64,000 nt of DNA from Bifidobacterium biavatii DSM 23969 (GCF_000741165.1 NZ_JGYN01000010.1:1-64000), one strand, 5' to 3'. Shown: positions 35,633-44,889, numbered from the stretch's first letter. Numbers and translations: made by a program. The notes: generated from the letters alone by a model not told the origin.

Positions 35633-36117
35633 CCGGGCATCATTCATGCAAGCAAAAAGATAACGATACCAATGCCGGAAAATCAGGGATTCCCCAGGTT
35701 TCAAAACCGGCGTGTCGCGTCCATCATTCGGAAATCAACATCACGTCATCGCAACGCGCGTCGCACCGAACTCGCACATGCGCGCAATCTCGCGACCATG
35801 CAGCATCGGACACAACATCGGACACAACATCGAGCGCACCATCAAACGCACCATGGGCACGAATCATGCCGACACTACTATCAGGCATTCGGCTCATCAC
35901 CAGACAATCGAACACAAATGCATAGAGGCCGCCGAAGCAGCCCCTAGCCCAACAGCGATCATAAGCCCGCCGGCTTACGCTCGTCGCAACATTCAGTGTA
36001 CGCGCAGCAAGCGCCTCACACGCTGAAAACACGGGCGAGAACCACATCGAAGACTTCATCAAAGCAGCGCAGTGACCGCATATGGACGAATACGGATTGA
36101 GACGCCCTGCCGTCCAA

Positions 36118-36159
36118 TGTATACAGAACTATTCTCAATCTGGAATAGTTCTGTATACA
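36118..36159 (+). promoter_or_regulatory. Perfect 17-bp palindromic operator upstream of HTH gene
   Basis: TGTATACAGAACTATTC (36118-36134) and GAATAGTTCTGTATACA (36143-36159) with an 8-base spacer. The right arm contains a TATACA(AT) box 7-8 bases before the start codon, so the transcript may be leaderless and the dyad would block it when bound. Confidence 0.75.
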
Positions 36160-36166
36160 ATGAAAT

Positions 36167-36871
36167 ATGGCTATCAGAACGAATCGGACGCTGCTCACAC
36201 GACGGGAAGCCGCCCGCCGACTCGGAGTGAGCGAGCGAAGGGTCAGCGCGCTTTGCGCCGCAGGTCAGCTTGAATCTCTTTCCGTGGGTGGTACCTCGCT
36301 GATTACGGAGGATTCCGTACGCCGCCAAGCACAATGGCAAGGGGCGGATGGACGCCCTTATTCACCGGACATAGCGTTCGGAGCGCTATACATGCTCAGC
36401 GGACTCGACGCGCCATGGCTGAGCCGACAGCAACGGTACCGGCTCAAAGGCTACCTGAGACAGATGGATGCTGAGAATCTGACTCGTCTCGCGCGCAGGC
36501 GTGCGACGACGGTCGAATACTGGTGCAGGGATTCCAACCTCGCCAAGGTCGAAACCCTCATTCATCCCTCCGCCGCCACCGGCACATTGGCGGACTCATT
36601 CCAGTTGACCGCCACGGACGTGGTGGAAGGCTACGTCACCGCCGATGCTCTAGATGACGTCATTCAGCAATGCCGGTTGAAGCAGGGGACGACACCGGTT
36701 CGGGTGCGGCTCCACATCACCGATAATCTCCCCTTCGGTGAGGGGGCGATGCCTCTCGGCGTATGCGCGGCCGACCTGGCCGAATCCAACGATCCGAGAG
36801 AACGCCGCGCCGGCCTGAAAACCCTCCAACAGCTGATCGATGACCACCACAGCAAGGAGCATCAGACATGA
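36167..36871 (+). CDS. Helix-turn-helix protein, antitoxin/AbiEi-like regulator
   Basis: Protein of 234 aa. The N-terminal helix-turn-helix is of the excisionase/MerR type (LLTRREAARRLGVSERRVSAL, about residues 9-29), followed by a wing with GGTSLITEDSV. The C-terminal two-thirds has helices and a conserved-looking block (VRVRLHITDNLPFGEGAMPLG) then an AESNDPRERRAGLKTL helix, which reminds me of chromosomal antitoxin regulators of nucleotidyltransferase toxins. No Shine-Dalgarno sequence precedes the ATG. The operator palindrome upstream suggests autoregulation. In such pairs a toxin gene follows with overlap; here the next frame (ATG 36868) is only 33 codons and contains a terminator, so the partner seems lost. 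Confidence 0.6.
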   Translation: MAIRTNRTLLTRREAARRLGVSERRVSALCAAGQLESLSVGGTSLITEDSVRRQAQWQGADGRPYSPDIAFGALYMLSGLDAPWLSRQQRYRLKGYLRQMDAENLTRLARRRATTVEYWCRDSNLAKVETLIHPSAATGTLADSFQLTATDVVEGYVTADALDDVIQQCRLKQGTTPVRVRLHITDNLPFGEGAMPLGVCAADLAESNDPRERRAGLKTLQQLIDDHHSKEHQT

Positions 36872-36890
36872 TCCCGATAATCCACAAAGA

Positions 36891-36922
36891 GGAGGGGATG
36901 GAAGATAGATTCCATCCCCTCC
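36891..36922 (+). terminator. Terminator after the HTH gene
   Basis: GGAGGGGATGGAA (36891-36903) pairs with TTCCATCCCCTCC (36910-36922) around a 6-base loop. It lies inside the 33-codon frame 36868-36969 that overlaps the HTH stop by 4 bases, which argues that this frame is a remnant. Confidence 0.65.
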
Positions 36923-36969
36923 CAAGGTCTCACGCCATCTGCAAGGCAATCCATCCCGTCTTCACGTGA

Positions 36970-37610
36970 TGGCGACACGGCCTTCCGCATTCCAGCGGTT
37001 TCGCCCGGCCAGTGGACTACACCTTCCTAACGGTTCAAAGCTTGCGCCCGTGAAGGTATCCGGCAGTGACCTAACAAGCCAACTCCGCCAATCCAGTCGG
37101 AAACAAACCGACCAAGAAGACCTCATTAAGCTTGTCCCTACGCATCATAGCCAATATGGACATGAGCACGAAGCCGCGTACATAATGCAAGAGCACGCAT
37201 CCTGCTACACTAAGCACTGTTAAAAGCCGCCAATGCCTCTCACCGAAGCACACTAGGGCGGCATTTGTATTGCTGCCTCCAACGGCAATCGCAGAAGCAC
37301 TCGGCCCACTCCCCTCTGCAGGAAGCGGGCCGGTGAAAACAAGCCGATAGGTCATGCCTATCGAACATCGTCAGCCTATCATCAGAAAAAGAAAAAAGGC
37401 GGATGGACCCGCGGATCCATCCGCTTTCTGGGAGACCGCTTCACGCTACACAAAGCCGGTCGAGTCATCCCTCGTTCATGTAATGAGCCATAATAGCAAA
37501 ACCACCGGCCCAAAAGATTCGGGGGTCATCCTAGCCACCTTAGCCAACTTAGCTTAGCCAATACAGACAGAAAATCGTTGATGTTATCCATTCAACCTTT
37601 GCTCCCCAAT
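36970..37610. other. Gene-poor spacer before the integrase region
   Basis: About 640 bases with no supported gene. A minus-strand frame at 37071-37355 contains LPAEGSGPSASAIAVGG, faintly like a decayed sorting signal. Short GCCGCC/GGCGGC pairing occurs near 37225-37265. Confidence 0.4.
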
Positions 37611-37942
37611 CGAGCTCTTCGTATTTTGGCGTGTAAGGACTGTTGACCGATGGCGTGTAGCTGAGAGTGTGGGCATGGACGGTATATGTACGCGGCTTAT
37701 GAGCGTGTTTAATGACCCGTTTATGCCCACGCTCCCGTATATGAACCGGATATGCCCACGATCATCACCACGATCATCAGACCAAATGATCCGATTCCAC
37801 CCACACTCGGCACGGATCCGATCTTCGATCCGGTTTTCTGATATGGAAAATGACCCGTTTATACCCACACCCGGTATTCGACGGGACCGATCCGTCGTGC
37901 CTGCCGGACGTGGTGTGGGTGGGAACGGCACATTTACACACC
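37611..37942. repeat. TATGCCCAC repeat element, copy C
   Basis: Units AATGACCCGTTTATGCCCAC, ATGAACCGGATATGCCCAC, ATGATCCGATTCCACCCAC and ATGACCCGTTTATACCCAC, in the same order as copy B, with reverse units at both ends (GTGGGCATGGACGGTATATG, GTGGTGTGGGTGGGAACGG). It differs from B by a short ATCACC duplication. Confidence 0.8.
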
Positions 37943-38042
37943 AAAACGCGAAGAGCCCCATTATGGGCTCTGGGCTCTTTGCACAGTGGCGTGGTTGAGC
38001 TGTGTGGCCAAAATCCGTCCAAACCAAACTCAGCCAGAAAAC

Positions 38043-38077
38043 GAAGAAGCGCCGGAACCCGCAGGTCCGGCGCTTCT
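38043..38077. terminator. Strong hairpin 5' of the integrase region
   Basis: AAGAAGCGCCGGA (38043-38055) and TCCGGCGCTTCTT (38065-38077), a perfect 13-bp stem with a 9-base loop and A-rich/T-rich sides, able to terminate in both directions. It may mark the end of an older gene at the element border. Confidence 0.7.
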
Positions 38078-38370
38078 TGTTGGTACCCCCAGAGAGGGGG
38101 ATATGGTCCAGCGCCATACAGGTCCATCTCCACCACTCCGGGGGCAAATAGGTTCATTTTCATTTCTTACAAAGTCAATCATAGCAACGGTTCCCGCTTC
38201 CTTCCAGTAGACGCGCAAGCGATGTTGCTCCTTAGCGTCATCTTCATGCGGCTGATGGTCGAAACGACCTGTGACGAGTGATCGAATCATCCTAAACCCC
38301 AATGATTGCAATGCCTAAGGTGCCGTAGGTGCATTTTTAGGTGCAATGGCTCGCCGAGGGCCCATTCGGC

Positions 38371-38405
38371 CACTTGGTGGCATTTTTGGTGGCATTTTTC
38401 CGAAG
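38371..38405. other. Direct repeats just upstream of the integrase
   Basis: GGTGGCATTTTT occurs twice in tandem (about 38377-38401), preceded at about 38328-38346 by two related AGGTGCA/ATTTTT units. Arm-type integrase sites often look like this. Whether they belong to the attachment site cannot be told without the other element end. Confidence 0.35.
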
Positions 38406-38450
38406 CCGTTATGCGTGCCATCGATCCTGGATTCAGCAAGGAGCATCATC

Positions 38451-39695
38451 ATGTCCGCAAGGACGAAGAAGGACAGTACAGGGCCGTCGCCGGTGCGGCG
38501 GAGCAGGTTCGGCACCGTGACGCCGCGCTACGATACCGCAGGCAATCTCGTCGCCTGGCAGGTTCGGTACCCGGACCCGAAACGACCGGGCAAGAAGGTC
38601 CAGCGCCAGTTCAAGCCGGACATGGAGCACGAGGCGCACCAGTGGCTCGAAGAGGAACGGCATCTGGTGGAACTGGACCGCAAGAACATCCAGGAATGGG
38701 TCCATCCGTCCGAACGCCGCCGCAGGAAGCGCGCGAACCTTATCTCGTTCGAGGAGTACGTGACCCGGTGGGCGGAAGGATACCGGCTGCCGAACGGCGA
38801 GAGGATAGCCGGCGGCACGCGCCGGAACCTGTATCTCGACATCGCGCACTTCATGCCGGGCTTCAAGGGCAAGCTCCTGACCGAGATCACGCCGAAGGAC
38901 ATCAAACGTTGGTACGATGCGCCGCACCCCGAGGGGCAATGGGCGTTCCGCCGCTCATGCATGCGCCTGAAGGCGGCGTTCGCCAGCGCCACGAAGATGA
39001 GTATGGACGGCTCCCCGCCGCTGATCCGTGATAACCCGTTCATTCTGCCCATACCACCCGCACCGCGATCCGCCAGGGAGGACGTTCCGCCGGTCACGCC
39101 GCTGGAACTCAAACTGATCGCGGAGAACATGCCCGACTACACGAGACTGGCGGTGATACTCGCCACGCTCGTCGGAGGCCTCCGTTGCGGCGAGCTGTGC
39201 GGCCTGCAGGTCAAGGACATCGACCTGAAGGCCAAACGCCTGACCGTGCGCCATTCCGTCAACAGGGGCTATACGGATTGCGGTTCGACACGCATCGCCA
39301 GGACCAAGACCGACTCCAGCCGACGCACCGTACCCATCCCCGACGGGCTCGTTCCCCTGATTCACGACCATCTGCTCAGACACTGCGAATGGACGGACCA
39401 GGAAGCCATGGTCTTCCGCCCCAGACGAGCCTCGGTGATGAGCCAGACCACTTTGGAAGCCCAGTTCCGCAAAGCCAGGGAGAAAGCCGGCCGACCCGAT
39501 CTGACCTTCCAATCCTTGAGAGCGAGCCATGCGACCCTGCTCATGCTCAAGGGCGGCACCCTGAGGGAGGTCATGGATGAACTCGGCCACGTCAGCGAGA
39601 AGGTCGCCATAAAGCACTACCAGCGCATCGTCGCCCAGCATCGCAACCAGATCGTCAACCAACTCGCCGAAGACTTCATCAAAACAGCACAATGA
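38451..39695 (+). CDS. int: Tyrosine-family site-specific integrase
   Basis: Phage/ICE-type integrase of 414 aa. An N-terminal AP2-like arm-binding domain (about residues 20-85), a SAM-like core-binding domain (about 100-200) and a catalytic domain from about 220. Active-site residues: Arg in LVGGLRCGELCGL, the Arg357-x-x-His360 pair in SLRASHATLL, His380 in ELGHVSEK and nucleophile Tyr390 in IKHYQRI. The start at 38451 has AAGGAG 8 bases upstream. GC-rich codon use suggests an actinobacterial origin. It probably mobilises the accessory block to its right; the target site is not identified. Confidence 0.92.
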   Translation: MSARTKKDSTGPSPVRRSRFGTVTPRYDTAGNLVAWQVRYPDPKRPGKKVQRQFKPDMEHEAHQWLEEERHLVELDRKNIQEWVHPSERRRRKRANLISFEEYVTRWAEGYRLPNGERIAGGTRRNLYLDIAHFMPGFKGKLLTEITPKDIKRWYDAPHPEGQWAFRRSCMRLKAAFASATKMSMDGSPPLIRDNPFILPIPPAPRSAREDVPPVTPLELKLIAENMPDYTRLAVILATLVGGLRCGELCGLQVKDIDLKAKRLTVRHSVNRGYTDCGSTRIARTKTDSSRRTVPIPDGLVPLIHDHLLRHCEWTDQEAMVFRPRRASVMSQTTLEAQFRKAREKAGRPDLTFQSLRASHATLLMLKGGTLREVMDELGHVSEKVAIKHYQRIVAQHRNQIVNQLAEDFIKTAQ

Positions 39696-39884
39696 ATAAG
39701 ACATCGATATAGGTACAGTGTTTGCCAAACCCAACAAAACACAGTTGGAAGAGCACCCAATATGCCGTGAGTCAATGCTCATGTACGGTAAAGTATCACA
39801 AGAAAATTATGTCGAATTGACAGCCGCCTCCGCTATACCGAATAAGGAAATAAAGAGTCCTCAAATTTTGCGCTACTAAATGAA

Positions 39885-39912
39885 GACGAGCGGAAGTAAT
39901 CTCCCGCTCGTC
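39885..39912 (-). terminator. Terminator after the tet(40)-like gene
   Basis: GACGAGCGG and CCGCTCGTC arms close a short hairpin 22 bases beyond the efflux gene's stop on the minus strand. Confidence 0.6.
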
Positions 39913-39933
39913 AGTAAACTTAACTATGCCATA

Positions 39934-41145
39934 TCAATCCCGCTTCTTTCCCGCCACCGGCACTAAGAACAGCGCGGGCAACAGCAGGAAAGCGGTACAG
40001 ACCAGCCCCCAGGGTATGGACACCTGCTGGGCTACCAGCCCCACAATAGGCCCGCCGATGATCTGCCCGAAAGAGTCCAGCTGTCCGCTGGTGGAAAAGA
40101 CTGTGGCGCGCATTTTCTCATCCACTTGGTCGTTCATCCAGGCGGCCAGCACAGGCTCCTTGATGGTGCGCATAAGCCCCGCCAGCAGGAACACCAACAA
40201 CATGAACCAAAAGCTCCGCCCCACCGCGAAGAGAACCAGGCACAGGATATACCCGGCGCTGGTGGACATGGCCACACTGGTTCGGCTGACAGTCCCTTTT
40301 TTCTCCATGCGGGCGATGAGCAACTGAGAAGCCAGAATACCTAAGCCGCTGCCGATAAGACTGATAACACCGAACCAAGTGACGCTGTTCAGCGGCCCGA
40401 TAACGGGTATTACCGTGTCATCCAGAAAATGAGCGGTGGAGAGCCGGTCAAAGCCTTCACTGGCAAGTCCCCCGCATAGTGTGATTGCTAAGAGCGCCAG
40501 CAACACAGGTGCGCCTTTCACAAAGCCCAGGTTGAGCTTGAACAGGCAGACAAAGTCTTTAAGCAAGCCCTGCCGTTCCTCAATAGCAGGGGAGAAGTTG
40601 GTTTCTGGCATGATGCGAACCATCACCAGCCCCAACAACAAGCACAAACTGCCCCCCAAGATGATAGGCATTTGCAGGTTTATGTTTCCCAGCAGTGTGC
40701 CCAGCACCACGCCCAGAACGCCGCCGATTTGCCCCATTTGACTGCCCCGCAGGAACACCTTGTCTATGGGTTTGTCCTCTTCCTCCGAGGCAATCCACGC
40801 CTCCAGAGCGCCGGTGATGAAGGTATCACCGCAACCCCAGACAACCTGGGCCAGCAGAACCGGCGCGAACCACGGTAGCGCACCCTCCATCAGAAAGCCC
40901 AGGCCGTAGAGGAACATTCCAATCAGCACCGAGCGCCGACGGCTATACAAATCCGCCACCACACCGGTGGGCATCTCGAACAGAAAGCAGGAGGTCTCCA
41001 GAACCGTCCCTACCAGGACAAGCTGGAAAGCATCCAGCTGCACCACCTCCAGGTGGTACACGATGGAAAGCACTGTGGACATAGAAACCGCCAGGGAACA
41101 GACAAATCGGAACAGCAGGTAGACAGAATATGCCTTTGAATTTTT
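39934..41145 (-). pseudogene. tet(40): tet(40)-like tetracycline efflux MFS gene, start codon removed by IS
   Basis: Major facilitator efflux pump. The sequence (SIVYHLEVVQLDAFQLVLVG, FEMPTGVVADLYSRRRSVLIG, 10-12 helices) matches what I recall of Tet(40), a Clostridial tetracycline exporter of about 406 aa. The coding frame extends upstream of the first Met (41082) through KNSKAYSVYLLFRFVCSLAV to 41145, where the IS at 41149 begins; the native ATG of MKNSKAYS would be the next codon. An in-frame TGA lies just upstream, so only the ATG at 41082 is left, and the first transmembrane helix (about 22 residues) is lost. Probably inactive. The gene name rests on memory of the sequence. Confidence 0.75.
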
Positions 41146-41148
41146 AGC

Positions 41149-42618
41149 CGAGGTGCCTCATTTGAAAATGAGCGCGTAATCCGGAGTGGTGCCTCACCTG
41201 TGGTGAGCGTGAAATCCTAGTCCGCGTCGGCTTGTGGGGTTTCGTCGTCTTCCGGTTCGACGCCCGCGATCCGGGCGAGCGTCTTGTTCAAGTATGCCAT
41301 GTCCGGGCCCATGCGTCTGGCCAGCCGCGCGGTGCGCGGTGCCGCCAGTGCTTCGAGCCGGTCCTGGATGTCGTGGATGCGGCGGACGAGCTCGGCCGGG
41401 TTCACGGTCGCGAGCGTGTGTTCGATCTCCTCTCGCTTGTCGTCGGGTATGAAGCCGGGGCCGCCGGCGGCCCTGTCCGCCTCGTCGAACTCCTTGAGCC
41501 GCTCCCACGGGGTGCGTGGTGCGTCGTAGACGCGGCGGGGACGGCCGTCCCGGGTGCTTTCGCGCGCGACCGGCTTCTTGGACGGGGTGAACAGGTTGGC
41601 CTTGACGCGCACCAGCTCCCATAGCTCGTTGAGCAGGCCGAGCTCATCGACGGTGTACCGGTAGTAGAACGCGTGGCGGCGCACGACGTGGTTGTTGCGG
41701 GACTCGACGGTGGCCTGGTCGTTCTTCCTGTAGGGGCGGGAGCGGGTCTGCTCGATGTCGCGCTCCTGCAGCCAGGCGATCAGGTCGCGGTTGATGAACT
41801 CGCTGCCGTTGTCCGTGTCGTAGGAGCGGATGCGGAACGGCAGACGGGCCTCGACCAGCGCCTCGGCCTTGGAGAGGTTCGCGAACGCGTTGTTGCGGCA
41901 CGACGCGTTCTCGGTCCATCCGGTGGCGACGTCGACCACGGTCAGGGTGCGGCAGAACTCGCCCCTGACGCTCGGCCCGCAGTGGGCCACGGTGTCGGCC
42001 TCGACGTTGCCGGGCAGGCCGTCCAGCTCGTCGCCGGCCTTCCTGATCGTGATCGAGTTGCGCAGCAGCTCCCCGGCGGGCCGGGTAGTGGAGATGCCTC
42101 TGGGCCGTGCCGCGTCGCGCGTCTTTTTGAGGTACCGGTCCATCGTGGCCGCGCTCATCCGCTCCAGCTCGCGGAACGCGAAACCGTCCCAGTCGGCGAG
42201 CTCGCCGTGCGCGCGCAGCATGGGCATCCACAGGGGCAGCATCGCCTTGAGGTACTTCGCGCACGGCGCATCCATCATCAGCCACACCTGGACCAGCAGC
42301 TCGCGCGACTGCTCCGAATACCGCTTCGGCCGCTCCGCGGGCGACATCGACGGCCTGCCGCGCCCGGCTTCCGTGAGTCTGCGTCTCGCGGTGCTCCTGC
42401 CGATTCCCAGCACGGAGCACATCTCATCGAGGATGCGTCCCTTGTCCTTCTTCGACGCCTTCATGTATTCATCCCTGAATCTCAGGGTGACCTGCCGCTT
42501 CGTCGCCATGCTGATCCTGTCTTCCATAAGACAAGCCAAACAGGACCGATACCGTTCGCGCTCATTCCCGATGAGGCACCACCACACCCTACGCGCTCAA
42601 AAAACGTGAGGCACGTCG
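41149..42618 (-). mobile_element. Insertion sequence with CGAGGTGCCTCA ends
   Basis: 1,470 bp. Ends CGAGGTGCCTCA (41149-41160) and, inverted, CGACGTGCCTCA (42607-42618) match at 11 of 12. An inner GTGGTGCCTCA copy and TGAGCGCGTA are shared by both ends within 45 bp. Its GC-rich sequence contrasts with the AT-rich flanks, so it came from a high-GC host, probably this chromosome. No target duplication is seen between TTTTTAGC on the left and CGGTAGAA on the right, suggesting a later rearrangement. Confidence 0.8.
41217..42509 (-). CDS. DDE (rve-type) transposase
   Basis: Transposase of 430 aa for the surrounding IS. An N-terminal helix-turn-helix (GIGRSTARRRLTEAG) is followed by an RNase H-like catalytic core with Asp in NVEADTVAHCG, Asp in YDTDNGSEFINRD and Glu in QATVESRNNHVVRR. 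A charged Asp/Glu-rich tail closes the protein. The ATG at 42509 has AGGA upstream; longer in-frame starts at 42527 and 42587 are possible. It lacks an IstB partner, so it is not IS21; I do not assign the IS family. Confidence 0.8.
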   Translation of the reverse strand: MATKRQVTLRFRDEYMKASKKDKGRILDEMCSVLGIGRSTARRRLTEAGRGRPSMSPAERPKRYSEQSRELLVQVWLMMDAPCAKYLKAMLPLWMPMLRAHGELADWDGFAFRELERMSAATMDRYLKKTRDAARPRGISTTRPAGELLRNSITIRKAGDELDGLPGNVEADTVAHCGPSVRGEFCRTLTVVDVATGWTENASCRNNAFANLSKAEALVEARLPFRIRSYDTDNGSEFINRDLIAWLQERDIEQTRSRPYRKNDQATVESRNNHVVRRHAFYYRYTVDELGLLNELWELVRVKANLFTPSKKPVARESTRDGRPRRVYDAPRTPWERLKEFDEADRAAGGPGFIPDDKREEIEHTLATVNPAELVRRIHDIQDRLEALAAPRTARLARRMGPDMAYLNKTLARIAGVEPEDDETPQADAD

Positions 42619-42699
42619 CGGTAGAATTGTTCACGAGTTTTATGGTATAATTTGAATACGAAAATTAAGCAACAAATCGGAATTGACAGAGGTAATGAA

Positions 42700-42878
42700 A
42701 TGTTTGAAGAATTAGGAATTAGTTTTGGCACAGCACTATAATCGTCTTACTTGCATTATATTTTATAATTAAGTGGGCGGTCAAAAATGGAATAAAAGAA
42801 GCCTATAGGGATATTACAGGGAAAGTCACTACCGAGGATATTGAGGCAGAACAAATATGTAACGAAGAGGAAAAATAG
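42700..42878 (+). pseudogene. Small membrane protein gene (DUF6019-like), frameshifted
   Basis: Starts MFEELGISFGTAL then stops at TAA. In the next frame it resumes as IIVLLALYFIIKWAVKNG and IKEAYRDITGKVTTEDIE up to the TAG at 42876-42878. Joined, it would be a 59-60 aa single-span protein of a kind found beside Firmicutes resistance modules. Ribosome site ACAGAGGT precedes the ATG. The lesion lies near 42735-42745 (GCACAGCACTATAATC). Confidence 0.55.
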
Positions 42879-42902
42879 TTAATAAAGAGAGGTGCATATG
42901 CT

Positions 42903-43592
42903 ATGCCAGGTATACTTGTGGTTGAAGATGATGAAAATTTAAATCGTGGAATTACATTTTCACTGAAAAAATCCGGATATGAGGTTTTTTCAGCAGAATC
43001 AGTGAAAAAAGCGAAAAGAATTGCAAGTGATAATAATGTGGATGTTGCCATTTGTGATGTGAATCTTCCGGATGGAAACGGATTAGAGCTTGTCAGATGG
43101 ATGCGGAATTGTCAAAATGTATATATTATCTGTCTTACCGCGTTGGATCAGGAGACAGATCAGGTCATGGGATATGAAGCCGGTGCGGACGATTATATGA
43201 CGAAACCGTTCAGCCTTTCCGTACTTCTTCTGAAAATCGAGGCTCATTTCCGCCGCAGAAAGAATGAACCCGGAACTCCAAAAATTCATTCAAAGGATAT
43301 CGTGTTTATCCCCGGAGAGATGAGGGCGTTCGTAAAGGAAAGAGAAATAAGCCTTACGAAGAATGAACTGAAAATGCTGTCCTTTTTTCTTCAAAACCCG
43401 AAACAGATTCTTTCAAAAACACAGCTGTTAGAAAACGTGTTTGATCTGGATGGTGATTTTATGGATGAAAACACGGTAGCTGTGAACATCAGAAGGCTTC
43501 GGAAGAAAATCGAAGAGGATCCGGCGGCTCCGGTCTATATTAAAAACATCCGCGGGCTTGGGTATATATGGAATCAGGAGGTAAGTCAGTGA
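42903..43592 (+). CDS. OmpR-family response regulator (BceR-like)
   Basis: Two-component response regulator, 229 aa. The receiver domain has VVEDDE, phospho-acceptor Asp52 (ICDVNLPDG), the switch Thr in CLTALD and KPFS. The winged-helix DNA-binding domain from about residue 130 holds ELKMLSFFLQNPKQILSK and TVAVNIRRLRKKIEEDP. In Firmicutes this gene order (regulator, kinase, ABC ATPase, FtsX permease) controls efflux or detoxification of cell-wall-active peptides. Low GC and codon use differ sharply from the host. The stop overlaps the kinase start (GTGA). Confidence 0.92.
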   Translation: MPGILVVEDDENLNRGITFSLKKSGYEVFSAESVKKAKRIASDNNVDVAICDVNLPDGNGLELVRWMRNCQNVYIICLTALDQETDQVMGYEAGADDYMTKPFSLSVLLLKIEAHFRRRKNEPGTPKIHSKDIVFIPGEMRAFVKEREISLTKNELKMLSFFLQNPKQILSKTQLLENVFDLDGDFMDENTVAVNIRRLRKKIEEDPAAPVYIKNIRGLGYIWNQEVSQ

Positions 43593-44839
43593 CGAAACGA
43601 CATCGTAAAAAGTGGGTTGATGCCTTGTCACTGGTGCTGCCGGTTCTACTCTTTTTTGCAGTATTGAACTGCTTTACCACCTATTTATATTATCAGGATT
43701 ATCAATGTAAAATGGATATCCTGACAGAAGTTGCGGCGGGCGCAGAGACCACCGGCATGGATGTTGCCGCAGGATGGCTGAAAGGAAACGACCATCAAGC
43801 CAATGAACAAGGTAAGCAATTATTAGAGCAATACGGGTACTGGGAAAACAAAGGGACTTCGTTTTATGTGCGCTTCCGGCAGAATATCATGATAACCGGC
43901 TGTACAAGTGCAGTGCTATGTCTGTCTTTGCTAACGTTCCTGTTTTACCGGAAGAAAGCTGAGGCGAAAGAAAGTCGGAAACGATTGGAGCAGCTAGAGC
44001 AAATCCTGATTGCATTTCGGGAAAATCACTTTGAGGTAGTGCCGGACACAGAAGATCATGTTGGGCAGGAAAGACTGAAATTTCAGCTTGAAGCAATCGG
44101 GCATCATATCCAGCTGCTGCAAGAGGAAGCCAGAGCGGAGAAGGAAAGCACAAAGGAAATGGTATCCGACATTTCCCATCAGCTGAAAACCCCGGTTGCA
44201 GCCTTGGATACCTGCTTTAGCATATTGCTGCGGAACAATCTGAGTGAGACGGAGCAACAGGAATTTCGCATCCGCTGCCGGAGTGCATTGGACGGATTGG
44301 AAACATTGTTGCAGTCTCTGCTGGAAATATCCAAACTGGAGACAGGTTTGATTCAGCTTGATCAGAAAACACTTCCCATTATGGATACGATCATCTCCGC
44401 AGTAAACCGAACGTATCCAAAGGCAGCGGAGAAAGGGATAGAACTTGTTTTCGACTGCAACGAATCACTGGAGCATTGTGCACTCATGCAGGATAAACGT
44501 TGGCTTGGAGAAGCAATCATTAACGTTTTGGACAATGCCATCAAATACAGCCCAGAACATTCAAAAATCACGATCCGTCTACAAAAAAGAACCGGCTTTG
44601 TGAGAATTGAGATCGAGGATCAGGGAATCGGAATCCCGCAGAGTGAATACCATAAAATATTCCAGCGGTTTTACAGAGGGACTGCGCCGGAAGTCCGCGA
44701 AAAGAGCGGAACTGGCATCGGTCTGTATCTGTCCAGACAGATTATTGAGCAGCATGGTGGGACAATCACGGTAGCCTCCGGCAAAGTCAGAAAAGGAAGT
44801 ACCTTTTTGATTCAGCTGCCGGAGAATGGACTTTCGTAG
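43589..44839 (+). CDS. Sensor histidine kinase (BceS-like)
   Basis: Membrane kinase of about 416 aa. Two helices (about residues 13-33 and 102-120) bracket a short outside loop of about 65 residues. The phospho-acceptor His197 lies in MVSDISHQLKTPVAALD. The ATPase domain has NVLDNAIKYSP (N-box), DQGIGIP (G1) and GTGIGLYLSRQI (G2). The GTG start overlaps the regulator stop and has AGGAGG upstream; an ATG 21 bases earlier is also in frame. Kinases of this class with a short sensor loop often sense through the partner ABC permease. Confidence 0.9.
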   Translation: MTKRHRKKWVDALSLVLPVLLFFAVLNCFTTYLYYQDYQCKMDILTEVAAGAETTGMDVAAGWLKGNDHQANEQGKQLLEQYGYWENKGTSFYVRFRQNIMITGCTSAVLCLSLLTFLFYRKKAEAKESRKRLEQLEQILIAFRENHFEVVPDTEDHVGQERLKFQLEAIGHHIQLLQEEARAEKESTKEMVSDISHQLKTPVAALDTCFSILLRNNLSETEQQEFRIRCRSALDGLETLLQSLLEISKLETGLIQLDQKTLPIMDTIISAVNRTYPKAAEKGIELVFDCNESLEHCALMQDKRWLGEAIINVLDNAIKYSPEHSKITIRLQKRTGFVRIEIEDQGIGIPQSEYHKIFQRFYRGTAPEVREKSGTGIGLYLSRQIIEQHGGTITVASGKVRKGSTFLIQLPENGLS

Positions 44840-44847
44840 AGATGATG

Positions 44848-44889
44848 AGCAGAAGTCTTTCAAATCTGTAAGACTTCTGCTCTCTTTTT
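44848..44889 (+). terminator. Terminator between kinase and ABC genes
   Basis: AGCAGAAGTCTT (44848-44859) pairs perfectly with AAGACTTCTGCT (44870-44881), then CTCTTTTTG. The ABC pair must therefore have its own promoter in 44890-44935, which the regulator may control. Confidence 0.85.

Noticed and set aside
35712-36062. Frames on both strands in the pilus-HTH spacer
   Set aside because: No ribosome sites, low-complexity Thr/His/Arg content and a short duplicated unit; not credible genes.
37071-37355. Minus-strand frame with LPAEGSGPSAS resembling a sorting signal
   Set aside because: No hydrophobic helix of normal length and no basic tail follow, and no secreted protein precedes it; at most a remnant.
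38306-39031. Overlapping frame across the integrase 5' end
   Set aside because: Shadow of the integrase; no ribosome site and no recognisable domain.
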